Below, one piece after another: positions 12,701 through 30,229 of a stretch of 64,000 nt of DNA. The stretch covers positions 756,501 through 820,500 of the forward strand of contig JAGUCH010000002.1 in NCBI GenBank assembly GCA_019096065.1, read 5' to 3'. The notes beneath the pieces were generated by a model. The model saw only the letters and a program-made list of their open reading frames with translations. It was not told the origin of the DNA and ran no database searches. Within the stretch, counting starts at the first letter, position 1; each line of letters begins with the position of its first letter. The translations under genes were made by a program, and so were the position numbers. The DNA is from Paracyclopina nana. Its lineage: Eukaryota; Arthropoda; Copepoda; Cyclopoida; Cyclopettidae.

Positions 12701-14447
12701 CACCACATTTGCCTGATTAATAATGTAGCATCATGAGCAAATGTATCATCTCCCACCAAGAAAAGAAAGCCAATACACAAAATACGTCGAATACATCCAT
12801 GGCTGTATTCTAGTCATGTGAGGCAAAAAAGGGTGTAAGATCAGGAGCATCATCATGTGATAATTCATGAATTCTCGCGGATTTTCGCGGAGGAGTTGCG
12901 CCTTCTGTAAGCGGTTAGTTCAGTCGCTGTATTTCGTAGCTGTAAGCGTGAAAGCTCCCGTTGAGCTCTCTGTAGTAGTATAAAGAGAGAAGAAGGAGCA
13001 CAAGCACGTGCTTTTACTTCTGCTCTCTATACATAGAAAGGCCATGAGCAGGTTTTCCCTCCCGAGTGAGGCCAGCCTTTCTGGCCTTTCTCTGCCTCAG
13101 CCATGGGCAAGGTCCCATTTGCAGCAGAAAGGCTAGCCAAGCAAGAAGTGAACTGTTACCTTTGAAACACTTCTGCTATATCAGCCTTAAAAAGTGACCA
13201 GTAACGCTGTAAGGAATACATCCACGGATACATTCGGGGCCATGTAAGTACCTGTATTACATTTACAAATACCGCATTAGGCTTTCAATGCTCCATTCCG
13301 CCATGTATTTGATTAATATTTAAAAAATTGTATTTTACAAAAAATGATGTGGGTTGCTGGGCCGAGTGGATACAGACAAACGAGTGTATTCGGTTCTTTA
13401 AATGTATTTGAAGCCTGAAATGGGACATCACACACGCAAGCTATAAATATTTAATCAGGCTAGGCTGCATCCAACATGGACGAATGTATTCAGATGTATC
13501 CTGGCTGTATTCAAATGTGTTTACGAAATACAGGCATTTTGGTTGCTTATGGGTACAAATACAGCTAAAAAAGCATGAGACATGAGAGAGAGAGCAAAGT
13601 CATGAGACTCATGGAAAATCAATGGCCTCCACGGTTCTTACTGTAGTAGTTGCAGTAGCTCTGTAGTGGTACAGTAAAAAGAGAAAGCAGCTCAGCCTCG
13701 GAGGCCATTTTCTCTCCCCCTTCCCCTCTTGGGAGCTCCTTGAGGCTGTTGTAGCTTACACCGAGTTTGCCACTTTTCATGTCACCAATATACAACTGAT
13801 TTTGTATCTGAATGCATTTTCCTATTACATGAGCTCACAATTTAATCTGTAGCAGTATTTAAACATACTATTAAACATATTTTTAAGAGAGTTGTCAAAA
13901 AGCTGGAATGTAAGTATTTCCATAACTTTGATTTTGGCAATTGAAATGAAAAGTACAAATTAATGCAAGCATTTGAAAAAAATAAATTAAAAATGTATTT
14001 GTCATTGAATTGAGAAAGAAGTATGGCCACAAAGTAGAAGGAAACTTGCTGACACAAGAAAATACAGCTTTGTAAGCATTTACGCGAGAAAACCATTTAC
14101 AAAATACAAACTTGATGGAAATATGTATTCACACCTTCAACTGGAGTTTTGTTTCAAAACAAGCAGGTTTACGATCTCAAAGTGAGCTCAAAAGAGAAAA
14201 TATAATTTTGAAAATACTCGAGCCTTCTTTCTTTTTGATGACGCACTCAGAGCTTGACTTTGAACCCGATCAACGAGACCAAAGCAGATATATTTAATGC
14301 ACAAATTGTGGAACATTGAGTTTTCTAATGAAAAGTACGTAATTTTGAGTGTCAAATAGTGGGAACAGCTGGGTTAGGCTAAAGATAATATGTAAAAGTT
14401 TGAGCAAAATTCACAGTCCAATTTTCACACTTACTTTTTCTTTTTAG
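9729..14447. promoter_or_regulatory. Divergent regulatory interval between ChT and VAChT/ChAT
   Basis: This 4.7-kb interval has no supported coding exon. It must contain the 5' exons and promoters of ChT (leftward) and of VAChT/ChAT (rightward). It is dense in GTATT/GTATC motifs on both strands and, between about 11020 and 12330, in GGTATA/TATACC motifs. A 12-base palindrome AAGCACGTGCTT (E-box core CACGTG) lies at 13002-13013. CTGTAGTAGT-type sequences recur near 12970 and 13640. I could not place transcription start sites. Confidence 0.5.
11020..12330. repeat. Cluster of GGTATA/TATACC motifs
   Basis: The motif GGTATA, or its complement TATACC, recurs about a dozen times, often in pairs. 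Examples lie near 11020-11040, 11195, 11367, 11488, 11540-11555, 11953, 12010 and 12322. The flanking GTATT-rich DNA does not show this form. It could be a degenerate satellite or a set of binding sites. Confidence 0.4.
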
Positions 14448-14516
14448 GTGACGAAGGCAGGAGAGCTTTAACAACAACCTAGCTGTTCCCAGAAATCCCC
14501 CACTCACAGCAGAAAA

Positions 14517-16957
14517 ATGCCTGAAATCCCCGATTTCAACGTCCCCTTTATGAACAAGCCGCTGTCCCAAGTGAGACAGGAAACATGGGACAAACTGCAG
14601 GAGCCCAAGGCCCAAAGGAAATTGGTCTTGGTCACAGTGTCCATTGCACTCTTGCTCGATAACATGCTCTACATGGTCATTGTGCCCATCATTCCTGACT
14701 ATCTTCGATACATCGATGCTTGGGAGAAGCATGAAGTATTCAAAGATCCTGTATTCCATCAGGAAGTCATTAAGTAAGCCATCTCTTTAAATACTTTGCA
14801 TCCAGCAGCTGTTTTCAACACTTAGAGTTTCCAAATTAATGAAATTTTCCTTAAAATACATTTTTCAAAAGTGTATTTTACAGAAAGCTCCAAGAAACGC
14901 AAAATAGCCTTAAAAATGTATCTTACATCTTTAACAGACGCCTGATACATTGAACAAAAAAGGAAACTCCATGCAGATGTATCTGAAAAATACATTTTTC
15001 CAGAATCTTACATTCGGATACACTTGTTAAAGTGGATTCTAGATACACAAACACACTATCCAGGAAATATGTATTTCGATACAACTTTTAAGGCCTGGAA
15101 TGTATTTGGCACTACAACAAATGTATTACGTACGTAGGTACTACTCCAACTCAACTGGCAACTACAGCGTCCGTTCGATCAACGAGACGCGGAAAATTAA
15201 CGTTAACGGAATACTGATTGAATACGAGGGCGAGGATACAGGCATTGGATACCTGTTTGCTTCCAAGGCTGCCATTCAGATCCTGATTGGTCCCATCAGT
15301 GGCACTGTCATAGATCGAGTGGGCTACGACTGGCCCATGATGTTTGGCCTCACCATCATGTTCTTCAGCACTCTCTTGTTTGCCATCGGCAACACCTACA
15401 GCATGCTCTTCTTTGCCAGAGCCTTGCAAGGCGTAGGCTCAGCCTTTGCAGACACTGGTGGACTCTCCATGATTGCTGATAGGTACACCGAGGAGTCTGA
15501 AAGGTCCAAGGCTCTGGGCATAGCCCTGGCCTTCATCAGTTTTGGATGTCTGGTAGCCCCACCCTTTGGTGGAGTCCTCTATGAGTTTTGTGGCAAGGCT
15601 GTGCCCTTCATCATTCTGGCCTTTGTCTGCCTCTTTGATGGCATCCTCCTGCTCCTCTTGATGAGACCGATGAAGGCCAAGGAGCATGAGGAGGGCAAGA
15701 TCAGGCCCAAGGGTACACCCATCTGGAAGCTGCTGATTGATCCTCATATTGCTTGCTGCTCAGGAGCTTTGGTGATGGCCAATGTCAGCTTGGCCTTCTT
15801 GGAGCCAACCATCTCCAAGTGGATGGATGCTACCATGAATGCAGCCGAATGGCAGCAAGGCATGATCTGGTTGCCTGCTTTCTTTCCGCATGTCGCTGGT
15901 GAGTGTGCTTACTTCGTACAATTTCTTTGAAAGAGCTTAGTTCCAAGTGAGCCGGACTGTGTAAGCTATTGCTGCTCAAACTTGCGTAGACTTTGCTTGA
16001 CGATAGCTCATTGAGCTTATTGATATTCAGAAAGTTAGCATTTGGTTGACTGACAGGTTTCTGTTTGGCTTGATTTACTAAAACTATCAAAGGGTAAACA
16101 TGGCCATTGCACCTATAATGTATATCATTGATCGAAAACTCCCTAGTCAATCAGCTCGATAAGCTAATCGAAAGCCAAGTTTGCGAAAGTTTAGCTTGCA
16201 CAGACCCATTCACTTGGAACTAATTCCTCACAATCCAATTGTGCAAAAGCAGAACAACAACGACAATGACTGTATCATACGCATACTAGGTGTGGTATTG
16301 ACTGTACGCATGGCTAAGAAGTTCCCCGAGTATCAGTGGGTTCTGGCTGCCCTCGGGCTGGCCCTTGAGGGCTTGTCGTGCTTTGTCATCCCCTTCTCCT
16401 CCAACTACTTCATTCTGATGCTGCCCATCTGCGTGATTTGCTTTGGCATTGCCCTCATTGACACAGCCCTGCTCCCCATGCTGGGCCTGATTGTGGACAG
16501 GAAGTATGTGAGCGTTTATGGGAGTGTCTATGCCATTGCTGACATCAGCTACTGCGCTGCCTATGCAGTTGGGCCGGTTGTGGCAGGCCAAATTGTCGAG
16601 TCCCTGGGCTTTGTGGCCCTCAACATGAGTGTGGCCATCATGAGTCTGGCGTATGTCCCCATACTCTACTACTTGAAGGACATGCACTCCTACCAACCCT
16701 ATGATGAGAATGACACAGGTGGTGGCGGAGTGGTCATGGGGGATCCACCAGAGAAGGAGTTCCAAACGATTGCTCTGCAAGAGACCAACATGACAAATGG
16801 CTACAACCAACAGCAAGCCACCTATGCTGAAGAGGAGACCAACTTTGCCAACTTTGAGCAGGCTAACTTCATTCATCAGCAACAACCAGCCCCAGCAGCA
16901 GCTGCTAACCCGTTCAAAACACAGCAGCCCGCAGTGAACAACCCGTTTCGCAAATAA
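14517..16957 (+). CDS. VAChT: Vesicular acetylcholine transporter
   Basis: Major-facilitator antiporter that loads acetylcholine into synaptic vesicles in exchange for protons. Three coding exons: 14517-14773, 15138-15898 and 16290-16957 (561 residues). Recognisable parts are the first transmembrane segment with [16 protein letters not shown], the glycosylatable lumenal loop (NST, NYS and NET sites), the motif-A-like [52 protein letters not shown], and [15 protein letters not shown] followed by [13 protein letters not shown]. The last is nearly invariant in the family. The C-terminal tail is rich in Q, N and A and ends in two NPF tripeptides. An acceptor ending at 14447 shows a 5'UTR exon upstream. 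The gene lies just 5' of ChAT on the same strand, the arrangement known as the cholinergic gene locus. Confidence 0.95.
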
Positions 16958-17431
16958 AAGAAGGCTACTTACATTGCTCACTGGATCAGTAATGTACAGA
17001 TGTATGATTTTTGTTGATTCCTTAGAAGGGCTTTGCAAGGGAGCTTTCAAAAGTGTGCTTTTCCCCTCCTTTGCTGTGATAGGGAAGTTGTTGTCCAATG
17101 TTATTGCAATGCCACCTAGCGGCCACACTTGGAAGCTCTGCTGAACTCTCTCTCTCTCTCTCTCTGCCCTATACTTATAAGAACAATACATATATAGATG
17201 ACCTGCTTTCAATCATTGTACATACTACATTGAGTGTTAACTTGTTGTTAGAAGAGTTTTTAGTGCTTCTTCCAATTGTATTGTAGGACAGCTCTTCCTT
17301 CCACAATTAATTATGATTATTGTTTAAGACCACCCAGTTCATAAACATTCACTATCCTTTATGGAGCATTGGAGGCCTATATCTGGGATATGTTCTGTAG
17401 TTTACCTTTTTATATATTACATACTATTATA
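16958..17431. other. VAChT 3' flank / upstream intron of ChAT
   Basis: Non-coding DNA between the VAChT stop and the first ChAT exon. It contains a (CT)10 microsatellite at 17146-17165 and should hold the VAChT polyadenylation site. If ChAT shares an upstream first exon with VAChT, this stretch is spliced out of ChAT transcripts. A good acceptor (TTATAG) ends at 17431. Confidence 0.5.
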
Positions 17432-17500
17432 GGAAGTAACATCATCAACATCACTTGTGAAGAACCAACCTAAAATATCAGCTGACATATCACACTAAAA

Positions 17501-20059
17501 ATGAGTCAAGACAATTCCGCACCAGCTGTCAGTTTGGTAAGTCTTACACAGCCTCAAAATGATATAAAACACAGAAGAAAAAGATGCCAACTCTTGCTGG
17601 GGATATTTGGTTCTTTTCTCGTGCTTTCTTCAAATATCAGTTCATTTCTCATGATGAAAGCCAGGAAAGGACAAAACTATCTCTCAGATCCCTCAACAAA
17701 ACAACTGATAAAGAAGAAGTATTTATTTCATCATCATGCATTCAGTCTAATGAAAAAGAGATAATGACAAAAATAAAAAAAAGTATATTTAAAGCAAAAG
17801 CAGTAGATGGATGATGGTATATTATGTATTCAGGGGAAAGCCATGAAAGATTCATAACAAAGAAAGTCCCTTGGGACCTGGATGTCATTTTTCCCACAAA
17901 GTTCACTTACTACTAATGTAAATGCTATAGCACCACACACAAAAAAGGGAGAAAGCAGGGGAAAATAGTTCAAAGTGGTTCTTTTTACTTGCTGTAGCCA
18001 CCAAAGTTACCACTCCCTGATATAAAGATGACCCTTGGAAGGTATCTGAATGCTGTGGAAACTTTTACACCACCTAACCAATTGGCAATCACCTCCCAAT
18101 TGGTGGATCAGTTTCTGGAAGATCAGCAAAAAGTGAAAGCTGTAATGGAGCTTCTGCAGGAAAAGTTCCAAACCGAAGAAAATTGGGTACAAACAAAAAG
18201 CAACACAAAAAGCAAAGGCAGCACACTGTATTATATTTAACAGGCTTACAAATGGTGGCTGGATGATATGTATTTGAAAAATATGCTACCCTTGCCCATA
18301 TCATCAAGCCCAGGATGGGTATTTCCCAGGCAAAAGTTTGACACTACCCAAGATATGCTCAAATACATGGCTAAATTGATCCAAGGGTGGATACATTTCA
18401 AGCAGCAGCTGGAAAAGTAATTTTGAATCATTTTAGGATGTATTGAGTAATGCTGAATGTAGTATTTTGCTTCCCAGGGGAGATTTACCCTGTGAAATGG
18501 CACCAGGGAGAAGTGCAGGGGTGAAAATGCAGCTTTGCATGAGACAATTTGAAAGGCTTCTGGGCTCATACAGGAAACCAGGCAATGGCCAGGATGTGTT
18601 GGATACTTGTGACCATGGACCAAATGAGGAGGAACATGTTGTGGTCATGGCTTACACTCACATGTTCAAAATGCCAGTGAAACAGGAGGGCCAATGGTTG
18701 GATTTGAATGAAGTACTGCAATTACTGACTGCTATTGAAAATGAAGCCATGCAAAGCGAAGACTTGCCAACTGGTGAAAGGGCTCCCTTGCTTACATCTG
18801 AAACCAGAAATGCCTGGTACAATGCCAGACAACAGTTATTGGAAGGTGAAATTGAGCCCTTCTTTTCCTTCTATATGTGTCTTTTGAAATGAATCCATTT
18901 CAGATGACCACAATGTCAGTATTTTAAAGGCTATTGAAACTTGTTTGTTTGTTGTTTGTATTGACCATGCCCCACAAAATCCCACTGATGTGGAGAGAAG
19001 TCAGAAGGACATTTTTAGGCAAATGTTAACTGGGAATGGGACCAGATTCAATGGATCCAACAGGTGGTTTGACAAAACCATTCAAGTAAGTTTGCATAAA
19101 TAAGCTAACATCCTTGGAATATTTGCAATCAAAATGGTTTTTTTTAGCTTATTGTTAGCATGGATGGAGCCAATGGCATGTGCTATGAGCACACTCCCTC
19201 AGAAGGAGTGGCAGTTGTTACAGCTATGGTGAATGTATTCAAATACATTGATAGTCTGGATACAGAAGAGGCAAGTACAGCCGCGGCAAAGTACTCCTAC
19301 ATGAAAATGGAGTTCAACTTGACTGAGGATTTGAAGGATCTGATTTGGCAGTCTGGACTCAACTTGGACAAATTGGATGCGGATACTGACAATGAAGTAT
19401 TCATGTTTGCAGATTATGGCAAAGCCTTTGTCAAGTCTTGCAACTGCAGCCCAGATGCATTTCTTCAAATGTCTCTCCAATTAGCCTACTTCAAATTGTA
19501 TGGGGCTTTGTGTCCCACTTATGAGAGTGCTTCAACTAGAAGATTCCATTGTGGAAGAGTGGACTCCATTCGAGCCTCTCATCCTGAAGCTTTAGCTTGG
19601 GCAAAAGCAATGCTAGACAAGTCTAAAAGCAAGGAAGACAAGAAGGAACTCTTCAAGGCAGCCATTGCAAAGCAAACTAAAGTAATGAAGGAAAACATCT
19701 TTGGTGAAGGAGTGGATGTGCCATTGCTAGGAATCAGAATGGCCTGTGAGCAACTTGGCTTGGAGGAGAAGCTTTTCGAGGATCCAACATTCACTAATGC
19801 GAACAAGTTCAAGCTGTCGACAAGTCAAGTCCCCATCAATCTTAAGCACTCTTACATGGGGTATGGAGCAGTGGTACCAGATGGGTATGGAGTGTCCTAC
19901 AATCTCCAGGATGATCATATCATTTTTGCAATTTGTTCCTTTTTCTCCTGTGAAACAACCAACTCAAGACGCTTTGCAAGAGCTCTTGTCCAATCCTTGA
20001 TGGAGCTCAAAGATCTATACACAGCTAGTATTAAAAAAAAAGAATCTATTGAAAAGTAA
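17501..20059 (+). CDS. ChAT: Choline O-acetyltransferase
   Basis: Makes acetylcholine from acetyl-CoA and choline in the nerve-terminal cytosol. Six coding exons: 17501-17536, 17998-18186, 18244-18416, 18478-18845, 18904-19085 and 19148-20059 (619 residues). The protein begins its family similarity with PPKLPLPDIKMTLGRYL. It then shows WWLDDMYLKNMLPLPISSSP, the substrate-tunnel region GSNRWFDK, the catalytic histidine in MCYEHTPSEG, and the signature LSTSQVP followed by GYGAVVPDGYGVSYN. Length is close to insect and mammalian ChAT. The first exon encodes only 12 residues and is preceded by a likely acceptor at 17431. This fits the conserved scheme in which ChAT and VAChT share an upstream non-coding exon and VAChT sits in the first ChAT intron. 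Its 3' end converges on the myosin III gene 231 bases away. Confidence 0.93.
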
Positions 20060-20290
20060 TTATGACCAATATATAACTCATAGTTCAAACACATAGGGCG
20101 TAACAAACAGATTTACCAACTTTATTAGATAGTTATATTACTCTATGGAAATGTTATAATTGCATGACAAAGTTGAAATATATTAAAATAGCACATATAA
20201 ACAAAAAAAAGTGTGAACTACAATTTAGGGGAGCAGAAGATGCAATAGCTATGAATCGTTTTATTAGTATTTACATATTACACATTGAAT

Positions 20291-26256
<5,966 letters not shown>

Positions 26257-26695
26257 CTTGCAGAAGCTGAGCTCCAATGAAGGAGAAAGGTTGAGAGATT
26301 CTGTTGAAGAAAAATCCCTTTTAAAGGACTCTCAAGAATAAAAATAAGTTCCTTCTTACCTTTTCGTATTAGTTGCTTCTTACAAGGAAACCATTGGTGA
26401 ACTGGAATAAGCCACTAACTTGTTAGACTTCTTCAGGCCACGCGACCTTAAGAAGAAGCCCTTTAAGTTAATCATACATGAAGGGATAAAGGAATGCTAC
26501 CAATAATGCTTCTCAAGAGAGCTAAAAGCAAGCCCTTTCATGGACCCAAATCACTGTTGCTAAAATCTTACCACAAGTCTCCTATAATTATAACCACAAG
26601 TCTCTTATCTATGTAAAAACCAAGAATTTTGATCTTTTTATTGATTTGTAATATAAGTCAAAGAACAAGCAAGAAAATTGCTACACCAGTGTAAA
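26257..26695. promoter_or_regulatory. Divergent intergenic region, myosin III / SRCR-LNR gene
   Basis: The 439 bases between the two start codons must carry both promoters or 5'UTR exons. It is AT-rich. I see no convincing TATA box or initiator pair, and a repeated ACCACAAGTCTC lies near 26571-26604. Confidence 0.4.
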
Positions 26696-29600
26696 ATGTT
26701 TAAGGAAAAAGTTCACAAAGTCATAGGCCAAAACAAAGCCACAAAACGTGTAAATGAAAACCCTAAGGTTACTTTGGCAGTCCAGGCAAAATCTACCAAG
26801 TCTCAGCAAAAAGTCCCTCTCAAATCTCCTCATTTGGCAAAGGAAAGAAAAAGAAAAGTCAGTGAAACATATCAACCAACCAAAGCTTTCAAAAGTGACC
26901 AGAATAAGGAGAAGTCTTTGAGCAAATGGGTTGTTTTAAAATGGCTTCATAGAATATTGGCAATTTGCTTAACTTTCATATATTCTGTTCATGTTCAGTA
27001 TGCCACAAAAAGCTCATCTATCAAACATGAGTTTGATGAGCTGAGCAAATTGAAAAATTCTATTGTAGTTCATCTGAAGACTAATGTAGACTTTCCAAAG
27101 CCTTTTGGAGATGTTTACATTCGCTTAGCTGACAACCGACTTGGATTAATTGATTCCAATTCTTGGGGCTTAGAAGAAGTAAGAGAATCAAGCTAGCTTT
27201 TTTTCAATCTTATAAGTCAATTAAAATAACTATGAAAGTATTTCTGCAATTGTTGTAGGCTCATGTAGTGTGCAGACAATTGGGATATAGCAATGGAGCT
27301 TATGGCTATTCAAAAGATGGACTATTCAATGGTGAAGCTTCTATTACAATTGCACCTCAAGTTTTTGTCACTGCAGTTTATTGCAAAGGACATGAGTCAA
27401 GTTTGGACCAATGTAGCTACAATGTTGAGCCCAAAAATGTCTTGGTGGCTAATGCTCCCAGGTCTCTAAGCTCCTACAAATATGATAAGAAACTTGACGT
27501 ATTGGCTAGCAATGGCTACTCAGCAGCAGGTGTCTTATGTAGTCATGAAGGTTGAACAGCCTATTTTATACAATCAAACAGTTTAAGTTATCATTTTAAT
27601 TAGAGTTCAACCAATCCAAAAATCAAGTTGTTCAAAGCAATGCCTACCATCCAATTTACATGGCTGATTACAACCAGATGTTACATCCTGTTTGTGTGAA
27701 AAAGAAAAACATTGATATTCATACAGTTGAGTATTCTGAAATCAAACTTCTTTTAATTAAGACATGCCATCTTTGTAGCTTAATATAATATGTTTGGGTC
27801 TTGGATACAAAAACTTGGAGACTGCTTATGCCCTTGATTGGATGTTACCTGAAAGGAGCATAGTTACATCTATTCAGGCTATTCATTGCGACAAAAGCTA
27901 TTACAGTCTTGAAGGCTGCCAAATCATAACTGGATTGGGTTGCCCAACCTTCTCAGTTTTAGCAGTAAACTGCAGCACATCAGGTGAAATTGATTAACTA
28001 CTAGTCAAAGCACTTTTAGCCACTTTGGTAACTTCATTCAGTGCAAAACTTTTTTTTTAGTTTTATTTGCCTTATTAGCTGTTAATCAAAGCATGTCTAT
28101 CCATTGATTCAAAGGGCCACCTAAAAAAACCAACTTTTAGATAAACTTGTGAAAACTTGAAATATTTCATATTTTTATAGCAAGTCTGTATTCATTTGAT
28201 GGCTTATGCATGAGACCTCAATGGAGAGGTGATTCACATTGTGATGATGTCAACAATCATCAAGGGTGTTGGTTTGATGGTGGAGATTGTTGCAGTGATT
28301 CTGTCGATACTTCCTTCTGTAAAGAATGCACTTGCCATGAGGGAGATTCAGCTGAAACTGCAAACTCTTCATGTGTTTACTTCTTATTTGGAGATGGGGT
28401 TTGTGATCCTGAAAATAACAATGAAGAATGTGCATTGGATGGTGGGGATTGCCTTGAATTACAATTTGGCTGTTTGTACTTGCAAAATTACAAAGATGGC
28501 ATCTGTGATGATGACAATAACATTGAATCTTGCTCTTATGATGGAAATGATTGCTGTAGTGACAATGCAAATGCCTACTTCAAATGTGAAGTTTGTAGAT
28601 GCTACAAAAGTAACCTCAATATGTTCCTGTTTGCACTTAATGCTACTGATGTCAATGAAACATCACATTATGGTGACATCATGTATGCTAATTATGGGCA
28701 AAGTCCAACCAACTTGGGCAAAGGATTTATAAGGGACCTGTTCTTTGACATAATTGCAGTAATATCAATTTATCCTCAGACAATTTTAATACACTGTTTT
28801 CTAGGCAAATACTGTTTGCAAAACATTGGGATTTATGCATGGAGCCAAGGATTATTTCAAGAACTTTTTCTTCTCAAATGCAACCTTTCCATTACAGCTG
28901 GGAGTTGAGTCAAATTTATCTTCAGTGTCCATATTTGATTGCCCTTTGCACAGTACATCAGTGGACAGGTGTAAACTACAGATTTATTCAAGTGTTGATG
29001 TGGATAGCAATGAAGAGACTGCAGCTGGTGTCATTTGTGCCCTAGATGAGACTGAAACATGTAATGCATTATCTTGAAGAATACTTACAGTTTGATGATA
29101 CATCAAAAGTTAGGCACCATTCTTTTGGCAAAACAGCACTTACAAATTGAATCACTCAATAGAAATCTTTTCATTTGGTTTCCAATCTTCAAAACTGGAT
29201 TTTTTAGCAATAAACAAAAACATGAATTTGAAATGTACAATATTAGGAACTATTCTGACCAATATTTGATTGACACCTAAGATAAAGAGGATATTATTAT
29301 CATTATTGAGGAGACTTTTGCAAAAAATAATCTGTAGTCAAATAGGAAATTAATGAGGCTCTTGAGAAAGGGAAAAGAAAATATGCATTTGTCACAATTT
29401 TTCTTTAATTTAGGCTCTGATGAAAAAAGTGCCAATTTCAGCTTGGAATTTGGCAACCATGGTGAGCTGACTTTCACCAACAGGCATGGAAAGCATGGTT
29501 ATTTGTGTTCCCTTGACTTTGGTAAATTTGAGGTACACAATATTTTTATTACATCTTAGCCATAGCAAAGTAAAATCAAAAGTTTCCAAGACAAATTTGT

Positions 29601-30163
29601 GTCCTCTGTTGGGGTACACCGATCTGGTTGCTTTCACAACTTACTCAACCAAAAATGAGTCAAATTTGGGATTTGCTGGTTCTTATTTGATCTGTGGAAT
29701 TCGTCCTTATGATGGCTTAAAAGATTGCTCTTACCAAGCTGATTTCATTGATTGCCCACCAAAAATGAGAGTGAGCCTTTATTGTGATAATGTTTATGCC
29801 AAAATATTGGCCATTGATGGAAACTCAACGCACTTTAAGCCTTCTGGAATTATACAAATTGTCAATAATAGGCTCAAATTGGGTGCTATTTGCAGTGAGC
29901 TACATTTTGGACAGAATGAAGTAACAATGTTATATCATCATGTTTTTTAAAAAGGATTTAATATTTTTTTAAAGTTAAAAGTGGCTTGTAGGCATCTGGG
30001 ATATGACAAGGGAATTGATTTTACAACCAAAGTTGTGCATAGTGAAGAAATTGCCATTGATTACATCTTTTGCCTTGGCTCAGAAAACTCTTTATATAGT
30101 TGTAGTTATTTCCATATGAATATTTGTGAAAGCCTTCAAGTTGTTATTGTAAATTGTGCCTGA
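26696..30163 (+). CDS. Type II membrane protein with five SRCR-like domains and three LNR repeats
   Basis: Nine exons: 26696-27178, 27259-27550, 27604-27725, 27779-27983, 28181-28758, 28805-29060, 29414-29532, 29591-29920 and 29975-30163 (857 residues). A long basic cytoplasmic N-terminus precedes one membrane segment at about residues 78-101 (LKWLHRILAICLTFIYSVHV); with no cleavable signal this predicts a type II protein. Outside follow two SRCR-like units (VVCRQLGYSNGAYG to GVLCS; IICLGLGY to VLAVNC), three LNRs (WRGDSHCDDVNNHQGC, DGGDCC and similar) in one exon, then three more SRCR-like units (VCKTLGF, LCPLLGY, VACRHLGY). A phase-0 intron lies just before the C..LGY motif in every SRCR unit. 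This is probably a receptor or adhesion protein; ligand unknown. Some donors (GTTGAA, GTTGAG) are weak. Confidence 0.75.
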
Positions 30164-30229
30164 AATGCATAGTGTACAAATGTGTTTAAGTACTTTACAA
30201 GCCTATTGTTGAATATTTACAATTTCGGA

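Noticed and set aside
15151-17212. Long minus-strand frames opposite VAChT, up to 308 codons
   Set aside because: Antisense shadows of the conserved transporter exons; no domain and no initiation or splice context.
17584-17814. 76-codon frame in the first ChAT intron
   Set aside because: No similarity and no splice signals. The interval is best explained as intron between exons ending at 17536 and starting at 17998.
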